A stretch of DNA of 64,000 bases from positions 3,815,001 through 3,879,000 of the forward strand of contig OY282432.1 of NCBI GenBank assembly GCA_958295985.1, in the 5' to 3' direction. This document shows, piece by piece, positions 26,365 to 34,408 of the stretch. A model generated the notes under the pieces. The model saw only the letters and a program-made list of their open reading frames with translations. It made no database searches and was not told the origin of the DNA. The stretch is from an uncultured Candidatus Binatia bacterium. GTDB lineage: Bacteria > Desulfobacterota > Binatia > UBA9968 > JAJDTQ01. Within the stretch, counting starts at the first letter, position 1. Each line of letters opens with the position of its first letter. The translations under genes and the position numbers were made by a program.

Positions 26365-27082
26365 CGGAAGGGTCGCCGTCATCACCGGCGCCAGCCGCGG
26401 CATCGGCCGGGCGGTGGCGCTGGCTTTCGCTCGCGAGGGCGCGACCCTCGCCGTCGTCGGGGTGCGGGACCGGGAAGCCCTCGATGCGGTGGAGGGGGAG
26501 GTCTCGGCGCTGGGAGCCGAATGCATGGCGCGGATGGTGGACGTAGGCCGGCGGCCGGAGGTGGACCGGCTGGTGGCGGAAGTCGAGGAACGCTGGGGGC
26601 GCATCGACGTCCTCGTCAACAACGCGGGCATCCTCCGGATGGCGCGCTTCGAGGACATTACCGAGGAGCAATGGGACGAGACCATGAGGGTCCATCTCAA
26701 GGGCACCTTCAACGGGACCCAGGCCGTCCTGCCCATCATGAAACGGCAACGTTCGGGCAAGATCATCAACCTGATCGGGCCGGCCGCGTTGCGGCCGTCC
26801 AACGGCGTATCGGACTACGCCAGCGCCAAGGGCGGCATCATCACGTTGACCTCCAACGTCGCCAACGAGATGAAGCCCCACAACATCCAGATCAATTGCA
26901 TCTCGCCGGTGGCGGACACGCGGATGACCGACGCCATCGCCGAGTTCCGCGAGCGCGAGGGGATTCCCGGGGCCAGACCGAGTCCGGTGCCGCCCGAGGC
27001 CGTGGCGCCGGCGTTCGTCTTCTTCGCGTCCAGCGACAGCGATTACATTACCGGAGAGGTCCTGGGCTTCAACCGAAGGTGA
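26351..27082 (+). CDS. Short-chain dehydrogenase/reductase
   Basis: A 243-residue classical SDR with the nucleotide-binding TGASRGIGRAVALAF, VNNAGI, and the YASAK catalytic Tyr/Lys motif. The usual catalytic Ser 13 residues before the Tyr is replaced by Gly (NLIGPAAL), so activity may be altered. It overlaps the aminotransferase gene by 14 nt. A perfect 14-bp palindrome (GTGTGCCGGCACAC, 27086-27099) lies just after the stop, but no T-tract follows. Confidence 0.9.
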   Translation: MGRLDGRVAVITGASRGIGRAVALAFAREGATLAVVGVRDREALDAVEGEVSALGAECMARMVDVGRRPEVDRLVAEVEERWGRIDVLVNNAGILRMARFEDITEEQWDETMRVHLKGTFNGTQAVLPIMKRQRSGKIINLIGPAALRPSNGVSDYASAKGGIITLTSNVANEMKPHNIQINCISPVADTRMTDAIAEFREREGIPGARPSPVPPEAVAPAFVFFASSDSDYITGEVLGFNRR

Positions 27083-27208
27083 GCGGTGTGCCGGCACACG
27101 CATGGGTGGGACAAGACACGTGTAGCCGGTAACGCGGCGATGGTTCATAATGGGGGCAGGCCTTTCGTCATCGTCAGGGCATGACGTGACGGGAAACGAG
27201 GTGAACCC

Positions 27209-28192
27209 ATGCTCCGAAAATCAGCGACGGCGTGGCTGGCCGCCGCGGTGCTGGCGGCGGCGACGACGGCCGCGGCTCAGCCCATCGGCTACCAGGCGGT
27301 GCCGCGGGACGCGTTTCCGGTCTTCGACGACCCCGAGATGCTGAGCGCCGCGGAGGCGGAAAAGCAGGAGGTCATCTTCGACCGGGACGTGATCATCGGC
27401 GTGGCCCACAACGGTGCGGCCAAGGCGTACCCCATTACCATCATGGGCGTCCACGAGCTCGGCAACGACACCATCGGAGGGGTGCCCATCGCCGTCTCCT
27501 GGTGACCCTTGTGCCAAACGTCTATCGTGTATAGACGCAAACTCGACGACAAGGTGCTGAGCTTCGGACACGCAGGTATCCTCTACGAGAACTCGTTCAT
27601 CATGTACGACCGGCAAACGGAATCGCTTTGGGTCCACGTAACCGGGGAGGCGGCGTTCGGTCCGCTCAAGGGGAAGCGGCTGGAGTTCATGCCGTCCACC
27701 GTAACGAGCTGGGCGAACTGGAAGGAGAACTATCCCCGTACCCAAGTCCTGCCGGGGTACCGGCGCGGGGGGTTCATGGGGACCTACGTCGGCCCCTTCC
27801 AGAGCGACATCCTCGGACTCGCGGTGGTCGTCAAGCTCAAGGGCAAGCTCTACCCCTACCGGGTGCTCGAGCGGCAGAACGTGGTGAACGACGAGTTCAA
27901 CGGGGCGAACGTGGTGGTGTACTACTCGCCCGGCGATGCAACCGCGACGGCCTGGCGACGGGAACTCGACGACCGTGTGTTGACGTTCGGGCTATCGGAC
28001 CGCAAGGATGGTCAGGGCAACGTGCTGTTGCGCGACAAGGAGACGGGAAGCCTGTGGTCGTGGCTGCGCGGAGAAGCCGAGGAGGGCCCCCTCAAGGGAC
28101 GGAAACTCCGACAGCTCCTGTACAACCCGATCCTGAACGACCGCTTTGTCGCCTTCTATCCGGGCGGGCCGGTGTTCGATATCATGAACTAG
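27209..28192 (+). CDS. DUF3179 family protein, predicted selenoprotein with in-frame TGA as selenocysteine
   Basis: Read through the TGA at 27503-27505, this is one 327-residue exported protein. A signal peptide (residues 1-22) is followed by DUF3179. The family motif around its CxxC reads GGVPIAVSW-TGA-PLCQTSIVYRR, so residue 99 falls on the first Cys of the CPLC motif and becomes U-x-x-C. The downstream part (228 codons) is intact, in the same frame, and carries the rest of the family pattern (VLSFG, MYDRQTESLW, GPLKGKRL, TVTSWANWK). A second copy of that pattern near residues 250-310 reflects an internal duplication, in which UPLC aligns with SPGD. A stem-loop resembling a bacterial SECIS follows the TGA. 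GAGGTGA precedes the ATG. Alternative: a nonsense-mutated pseudogene. The biochemical function of DUF3179 is unknown. Confidence 0.88.
27503..27554 (+). promoter_or_regulatory. Candidate bacterial SECIS element after in-frame TGA
   Basis: Immediately after the TGA the RNA can fold into a two-part hairpin. The apical stem CGTCTAT/ATAGACG (27519-27525 with 27531-27537) is perfect and closes a 5-nt loop CGTGT with G at the second position. An outer stem CCTTGT/ACAAGG (27507-27512 with 27549-27554) is also perfect. Twenty nt separate the TGA from the loop, within the spacing known for bacterial SECIS elements. The stem is built from codons such as TCT, TAT and AGA that are rare in this GC-rich window, suggesting selection on the RNA. 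Confidence 0.8.
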
Positions 28193-28278
28193 TCATAAAC
28201 CAGTGATCCGTACCGGCAGTTCGTCGTTCGCTACATGCTTTGGACGGTGCGGTCGCTTGAGGAGCATGGGACTGCAGG

Positions 28279-29289
28279 ATGCAGGATGAGGTTACTCCAA
28301 GATCCGTGAGTGGGATTGCCGGCTATATTCGAGAAATGCGGGAGCAGAAGGGACTCACCCTGCAACAGGTGGAGGAAGCGACGCGTATTCCGCGCCACTA
28401 CCTCGAGATCCTGGAGGGCGGTGGAGACGACCGTCTCGTTTCGGATCGTCTCTACATGGTGCATTTCCTCCGCAACTATGCCGCATTCCTGGAAGTCGAG
28501 GATGAGACGCTCGCGGCTCGGTTCGTTCGCGAGAACCGCCAACAGGAACCCGCGGAAATCATCCCCGTCCGGGAGCGCCGCTCCCGGAAATCCATCGCCA
28601 TGGCCACGCTGGCCATTTTGCTGATGATCGCGGGCGGCGTCTATGTCTATGACCCGACGCTGGTGGGGATCGTCGGTGGACCGGCAGAGCGAATCGTCGC
28701 GAAATCCACTACCCCTCCAACGCCGCCGGAAGCACCTGTACAACGGCCGACGCCGGTTCCCGATACGCCGCCCGGGGCTGACGACACCGGGAGCTCCGTC
28801 CTGCAACCCGAAGCCAATGAAACGGATCCATCGGAACCCAGGCTGGTGGCGACCCCGCCCGCGCCCGAAGCCGCACCGGACACTCCCACACCACAGGCCG
28901 GGGAACCCGCGGCGGAGACGTCCGATTCCGGTGGACCGCTACAGCAGACACCTGCCGGCAACAGGGATGAAACCGACGGTCCGAACCCCTCGGGAACACC
29001 CGCGGCGGCCACCGTGCCGGCCCTGCCGGCTGCCGACGCTTCGGCGAACTACAGCCTGACCATCACGGCCGACGCGAAGTCATGGCTACGGGTCTGGGTC
29101 GATGACGCACGACCGCAGGACATGCTCCTGGCCCCGGGCGCCACCCGGACCCTGTCCGCGCAGTCCGGTTTCGTCATCACTTTCGGCAACGCCGGCGGCG
29201 TGCGCCTCACGTTGAACGGAGAGGAACTCCCCGTCGCAGGAAGACCCGGACAGGTGGTGCGCGGCTTCAAGCTCCCACCTGAGCCGTAG
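28279..29289 (+). CDS. RodZ-like protein: N-terminal HTH, one membrane segment, DUF4115
   Basis: A 336-residue bitopic membrane protein. Residues about 12-80 form a RodZ-type helix-turn-helix ([31 protein letters not shown]). A single transmembrane segment follows a basic RRSRK stretch ([16 protein letters not shown]). A long Pro/Thr/Ala-rich linker of about 140 residues leads to a C-terminal DUF4115 domain ([17 protein letters not shown]...[12 protein letters not shown]). RodZ proteins link the MreB cytoskeleton to the cell wall machinery. No mre genes are nearby. The threonine aldolase gene starts 10 nt downstream. Confidence 0.85.
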   Translation: MQDEVTPRSVSGIAGYIREMREQKGLTLQQVEEATRIPRHYLEILEGGGDDRLVSDRLYMVHFLRNYAAFLEVEDETLAARFVRENRQQEPAEIIPVRERRSRKSIAMATLAILLMIAGGVYVYDPTLVGIVGGPAERIVAKSTTPPTPPEAPVQRPTPVPDTPPGADDTGSSVLQPEANETDPSEPRLVATPPAPEAAPDTPTPQAGEPAAETSDSGGPLQQTPAGNRDETDGPNPSGTPAAATVPALPAADASANYSLTITADAKSWLRVWVDDARPQDMLLAPGATRTLSAQSGFVITFGNAGGVRLTLNGEELPVAGRPGQVVRGFKLPPEP

Positions 29290-29299
29290 GCACACGAAG

Positions 29300-30334
<1,035 letters not shown>

Positions 30335-30369
30335 AGCGGCGGGACGACGTTCCCTCCCCGGACACGAAC

Positions 30370-31479
30370 ATGCCACCCGAAGGGGCACGATACGTCATCA
30401 TAGGCGCGGGGTTCGCCGGCGCCGCCACCGCCTGTCACCTCGCCCTCCAGGGCGTCCGTCAAATCGTGATCGTGGAGCAGGAAGCGGTTGCCGGGTTCCA
30501 TTCCTCGGGCCGGAACGCGGGGTTCATACGCCAGGTCCTGTCCGAGCCCGCGGTGGCGGACTTGGCCGCGCAATCCGCGGAGTTCATTCGCAACCCCCCG
30601 CCCGGGTGGCCCGTCCCGGTCTCCTACAACGCTATCGGCTGTCTGATACTCGGGCGCGGCGAACAGTGGGAGGCCCTGCGGAACGACGCCGAGCTCGCGG
30701 GCCGGCGGGGCCTCGAGGTCGAGTGCTGGTCGCCGGAGAAGACCTTGGCGGCCATGCCGCTCATCGAGGGCGCCTCCCTGGACGGGGCCGTGTGGTGCGC
30801 GTCGGACGGCGTCATCGACGTGAGCGCGCTCTTGTCGGGCTACATCAAGACGGCCCAGAGCCACGGCGCCGTCGTTCGGTACGGCGCGACGGTAGAGGAA
30901 GTGCGGGTACGCAACGGGCGCGTACAGGGCATCGCCACGAGTCGGGGCTCTTTCGAGGCCGACGTGGTCGTCAACGCCGCCGGGCCCTGGGCCGGACCCG
31001 TGGGCATCATGGCCGGGGCGTCACCCATCGCCTTTCATCCACGCCGGCGGCACCTGTTCGTGACCCCGCCGCTGGACTGGGTCAAGCCCGACTGGCCCTT
31101 CGTCCTCAACGTCTCCGACGAGGTCTACTTCCAGCCCAGTTCCGGCGGCCTGATGCTGTGCCCGTGCGACGAGGAAGAGATGCCGCCCGGGGACCCGCCG
31201 ACGGATGCCCGGGCCGTGGAACTCCTGGCGGAGAGGCTGACCGCGGCCTACCCCAACTTTCCCGACGTTCCCATCGGGCGTTACTGGGCCGGACTTCGAA
31301 CGTTCACGGATGACAACCGGTTCGTCATCGGTTGGGATCCCGTGATCGAGGGATTCTTCTGGGTCGCGGGGCTGGCCGGCCACGGCGTCACCACCAGCGC
31401 CGCGGTGGGCTCCCTGGCAGCCCGACTGCTCTTCGGAGCGGACCCGGACCCTAACTTCTCGCCCGCGCGTTTCGGCTGA
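30370..31479 (+). CDS. FAD-dependent oxidoreductase (DAO/glycine-sarcosine oxidase family)
   Basis: A 369-residue flavoprotein. The N-terminus carries the dinucleotide-binding motif YVIIGAGFAGAATACHLA with the ribose-binding Glu in IVEQE, and HSSGRNAGF typical of D-amino-acid oxidase relatives. The C-terminal FAD-contact region is FWVAGLAGHGVTTSAAVG. The ATG at 30370 places the Rossmann motif at residue 8; the longer frame upstream to 30160 overlaps threonine aldolase and is not needed. The substrate is probably a secondary amine or amino acid; a hydrogen-peroxide-forming oxidase or a dehydrogenase are both possible. Confidence 0.9.
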   Translation: MPPEGARYVIIGAGFAGAATACHLALQGVRQIVIVEQEAVAGFHSSGRNAGFIRQVLSEPAVADLAAQSAEFIRNPPPGWPVPVSYNAIGCLILGRGEQWEALRNDAELAGRRGLEVECWSPEKTLAAMPLIEGASLDGAVWCASDGVIDVSALLSGYIKTAQSHGAVVRYGATVEEVRVRNGRVQGIATSRGSFEADVVVNAAGPWAGPVGIMAGASPIAFHPRRRHLFVTPPLDWVKPDWPFVLNVSDEVYFQPSSGGLMLCPCDEEEMPPGDPPTDARAVELLAERLTAAYPNFPDVPIGRYWAGLRTFTDDNRFVIGWDPVIEGFFWVAGLAGHGVTTSAAVGSLAARLLFGADPDPNFSPARFG

Positions 31480-31523
31480 AACGCCGCCCCCTCCCCTGCG
31501 GGCTCTCCGCCCGCGGCCCTCTG

Positions 31524-32111
31524 TCAGCCCGACTCCCGTTTCACCAGGATCTCGTCGATGATGTGATATTCCAGAGCCATGGGGGCGGTCATGAACCGGT
31601 CCCGCTCGGTGTCCCGTTCGATGGCCTTGAGGGTCTGCCCGGTGTGCTTGACCAGGATGTCGTTGAGTTCCTCGCGCACCCGAAGGATCTCCCTGGCGTA
31701 GATGTCGATGTCCGTCGCCGACCCCTGGTAGCCGCCCAGGGGCTGGTGGATCATGACGCGCGCGTGAGGCAACGCAAACCGCTTCCCCGACCGGCCCGCG
31801 GCCAGCAACAGGGCGCCCATGCTGGCTGCCTCGCCGATGCACACCGTGACGACGTCCGCCCGGATGTACTGCATGGTGTCATAGATGGCCAGGCCCGCGG
31901 TCACCGCTCCGCCCGGCGAGTTGATGTACAGGTAGATGTCCCGTTCCGGATCTTCGGACTCAAGGTAGAGAAGCTGGGCGGCGATGGTGTTGGCCACCGG
32001 ATCGTCGATCTCTCCCACCAGGAACACGATGCGGTCCCGCAACATGCGGGAAAAAAGGTCATAAGTCCGCTCGCCGCGGCCGCTCTCCTCCGTTACCATG
32101 GGTACTTCCAT
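31524..32111 (-). CDS. clpP: ATP-dependent Clp protease proteolytic subunit
   Basis: A 195-residue ClpP serine protease with a complete triad: Ser97 in [11 protein letters not shown], His122 in MIHQPLGG and Asp171 in [10 protein letters not shown]; spacing matches E. coli ClpP. It forms the degradative chamber used by ClpA/ClpX-type unfoldases. No tig, clpX or lon gene is adjacent, so this is a solitary copy outside the usual clpP-clpX context. A divergent promoter for the next gene overlaps its upstream region. Confidence 0.96.
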   Translation of the reverse strand: MEVPMVTEESGRGERTYDLFSRMLRDRIVFLVGEIDDPVANTIAAQLLYLESEDPERDIYLYINSPGGAVTAGLAIYDTMQYIRADVVTVCIGEAASMGALLLAAGRSGKRFALPHARVMIHQPLGGYQGSATDIDIYAREILRVREELNDILVKHTGQTLKAIERDTERDRFMTAPMALEYHIIDEILVKRESG

Positions 32112-32133
32112 GACGCCACCATACCCGTGCGGC

Positions 32134-32163
32134 TTGCCACTTGTCCAGATTTGAAACTACACT
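32134..32163 (+). promoter_or_regulatory. Candidate sigma70-type promoter
   Basis: TTGCCA at 32134-32139 and TACACT at 32158-32163 are separated by 18 bp. They would start transcription about 20 nt before the ATG at 32189, supporting that start codon over the earlier TTG/GTG options. Based on consensus similarity only. Confidence 0.4.
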
Positions 32164-32188
32164 GGTCCGTGGAGGCAACAAACAGACG

Positions 32189-32911
32189 ATGCAAGAAGAA
32201 CATTCACGGAACGCTTTGCCGGAAGCCATGCGCGAGCCGCTCCGGCGCTACGCGGAGACCCTCAAGGAACTTGCCGGGGACAACGCCCGGTCGCTGACGC
32301 TGTTCGGCGCCGTCGCCGCCGGCACCTTCAATCCCCGGTCGCACACGGCGCGGAGTGTCTTCGTGGTGGGCGCCGTGGACCTGGAGATGCTGCGGCGGCT
32401 GGCCCGCCAGGGTCCGCGGCTGGGAAAGGCGCGCATCGCCGCGCCGCTGATCATGACACCGGAATACATCGACGCATCCCTGGATACCTTCCCGCTGGAG
32501 TTCCTCGAGATTGCCCAGCACAGCGTTTGCGTGTTCGGGGAGGACTATTTCCAGGGGCTGTCCCTGCAGGCCGCGGACGTGCGACACCAGTGCGAGCGCG
32601 AGATCAAGACCATCCAACTCGGCATGAGGCAGGCGCTGCTGGCCGCGGCCGGGCGGGACAAGACCCTCACCACGGTGGAGGTGGACGTGGGCGAGCGCCT
32701 GCTGCGATCGCTGCGGGGACTGCTGTGGCTCCACGGGGACACCGAGCCCAGGGCGGCGCTGGACGCGGTGGCGGCCGTCGAGGACGGCATCCAGCGTTCG
32801 TTGCCCGGGGTTCGGAGCGCCGTGGACGACCGCAGCCATCACGGCTGGGAAGAGTTCAAGACCCTCTACGCGGACGTGGACGCCCTGAGGACCCATATCA
32901 ATGCGTGGTAG
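32189..32911 (+). CDS. Nucleotidyltransferase-like protein
   Basis: A 240-residue protein. The region SLTLFGAVAAGTFNPRSHTARSV followed by VGAVDLEMLRR looks like a diverged nucleotidyltransferase fold in which the GS and acidic residues are poorly conserved. The C-terminal half is helical with many Leu/Arg residues. The catalytic acidic pair is not clear, so it may be inactive. GGAGG lies about 13 nt before the ATG. Its end overlaps the start of the TPM gene by 11 nt, linking it to the TPM-LemA unit. Confidence 0.6.
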   Translation: MQEEHSRNALPEAMREPLRRYAETLKELAGDNARSLTLFGAVAAGTFNPRSHTARSVFVVGAVDLEMLRRLARQGPRLGKARIAAPLIMTPEYIDASLDTFPLEFLEIAQHSVCVFGEDYFQGLSLQAADVRHQCEREIKTIQLGMRQALLAAAGRDKTLTTVEVDVGERLLRSLRGLLWLHGDTEPRAALDAVAAVEDGIQRSLPGVRSAVDDRSHHGWEEFKTLYADVDALRTHINAW

Positions 32912-33725
32912 GGGCACCCGTCTCTGGCCCGGGCTGGCGCTCTGGCTGTGCCTCGCCGGAGTGAGCGACGCGGCCGTGACGGTCAGGGATCCGGGAACGT
33001 ACGTGGTGGACACCGCCGGACTCATCGACCCCGCCACGGAACGCAAGATGGAGGGCTGGCTGCGCGAGCTGGAGCGGAAGACCACGGCCCAGGTCAAGGT
33101 CCTGACCGTTCCCACCACGGACGGGGAGGACATCTTCGGTTTCGTGCAGCGCCACGCGGAAGCCTGGAGGCTCGGCCGCAAGGGCAAGGACAACGGCGCC
33201 CTCATCGCCCTGGCCGTCAAGGAGCGAAGGGTGCGGCTCCATACCGGCTACGGCCTGGAGGGGGTGCTGCCCGACTCCTGGGCGGGCACGGCCTCCAGAC
33301 GAGTCGCTACGGATTTCTTCAGAGCGGGGAAATACGCCGAGGGGTTGCTGGCCCTCACCGTCGCCACCGCCAACCGGGTGGCGGACGGGGCGCGCGTGAA
33401 GCTCACCGGTGCGCCGGACTACCGCATCCGCGGCGGGGGCCGGCGCGTAACCGGCGCCGGCATCGGCGGCTCGCTGATGCCGGTGCTGGTGTTGCTGTTC
33501 TTCCTGAGCTCCCTGCGGCGCCGGCGTCATCGCGCGGCCTGGGGCGGGCGAGGCGCGGCATCCGGCTTTCTGATGGGGGCCGTCCTCGGGAGCCTTCTGG
33601 GCGGAGGCGGGCGTTCCTGGGGTGCGGGCGGGGGCGGTCTCGGAGGAGGGTTCGGAGGCGGTTTCGGTGGTTCCTTCGGTGGCGGCGGGGGCTTCGGAGG
33701 CGGAGGCGGAGGAGCCGGGTGGTGA
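32901..33725 (+). CDS. TPM domain (YgcG-type) membrane protein with Gly-rich tail
   Basis: A 274-residue protein with an N-terminal signal peptide (residues 1-24), a TPM domain (YVVDTAGLIDPATERKMEGWL...LHTGYGLEGVLPD), one transmembrane segment (LMPVLVLLFFLSS) followed by a basic stop RRRRHR, and a long Gly-rich C-terminus. TPM proteins commonly occur with LemA, as here, and are thought to act in envelope stress or photosystem repair, but their function in most bacteria is unknown. The Gly-rich tail is normal for the family. Confidence 0.9.
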   Translation: MRGRGTRLWPGLALWLCLAGVSDAAVTVRDPGTYVVDTAGLIDPATERKMEGWLRELERKTTAQVKVLTVPTTDGEDIFGFVQRHAEAWRLGRKGKDNGALIALAVKERRVRLHTGYGLEGVLPDSWAGTASRRVATDFFRAGKYAEGLLALTVATANRVADGARVKLTGAPDYRIRGGGRRVTGAGIGGSLMPVLVLLFFLSSLRRRRHRAAWGGRGAASGFLMGAVLGSLLGGGGRSWGAGGGGLGGGFGGGFGGSFGGGGGFGGGGGGAGW

Positions 33726-33759
33726 TCGTAAATACCCGATACGGGAAGGGAGAAACGGC

Positions 33760-34332
33760 GTGAGCGCATCGAGGATTCTATTGGTGGTGCTGGCGGCGGT
33801 CGTCGGAATGGTCTTGCTGGCCGGCGGCTGTGTCCTCAACGGCTACAACCGGGCCATCACCCTGGACGAAGGGGTGAAGAACCAGTGGGCCCAGGTGGAG
33901 AACCAGCTTCAGCGGCGCTTCGAGCTGATCCCCAACCTGGTGGAAACCGTCAAGGGCGTGGCGAAGCAGGAAGACAAGATCTTCCTCGGGGTAGCCAACG
34001 CGCGAAAAGCCTATTTCCAGGCCGGCACGGTCAATCAGAAGGCTCAGGCCGCCGCCGGCTTCGAGCGCGCGTTGTCCCGGTTGCTGGTGCTGCGGGAGCA
34101 ATATCCGCAACTCAAGTCCAACCAGTCATTCCTCAAGCTCCAGGACCAGCTCGAAGGAACCGAGAACCGTCTGGCGGTGGAGCGAAGACGGTTCAACGAC
34201 CGCGTCACCGGGGTCAACACGTTCGTGCGCAAGCTGCCGGGCCGCTTCTACGCCGACCTTGCGGGGGTGGAGAAGGCGGAGTACTTCAGGGTCGAGGAAG
34301 AGGCCAAGGAGTCACCCAAAGTGAGCTTTTGA
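33760..34332 (+). CDS. LemA family membrane protein
   Basis: A 190-residue protein starting at GTG 33760, with AAGGGAGA before it. One N-terminal transmembrane segment with a Cys that could be lipidated (LLVVLAAVVGMVLLAGGC) is followed by the LemA coiled-coil domain (NQWAQVENQLQRRFELIPNLVETVKG, then AEYFRVEEEAK). The open frame extends upstream into the TPM gene, but GTG 33760 gives the standard N-terminus. Paired with TPM at 32901-33725. Confidence 0.92.
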   Translation: MSASRILLVVLAAVVGMVLLAGGCVLNGYNRAITLDEGVKNQWAQVENQLQRRFELIPNLVETVKGVAKQEDKIFLGVANARKAYFQAGTVNQKAQAAAGFERALSRLLVLREQYPQLKSNQSFLKLQDQLEGTENRLAVERRRFNDRVTGVNTFVRKLPGRFYADLAGVEKAEYFRVEEEAKESPKVSF

Positions 34333-34408
34333 GATTCGCTCGCCGGACGTGACACGGTGGCCGTCGGCGTATGGAAGATGGCGTCGGCAGCCTGTGAGTC
34401 CACTGCGG

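Noticed and set aside
27509-28192. A separate TTG-started gene after a truncated 98-residue gene
   Set aside because: Both pieces are in the same frame with only the TGA between them, and together they make one continuous DUF3179 domain with the motif spanning the junction.
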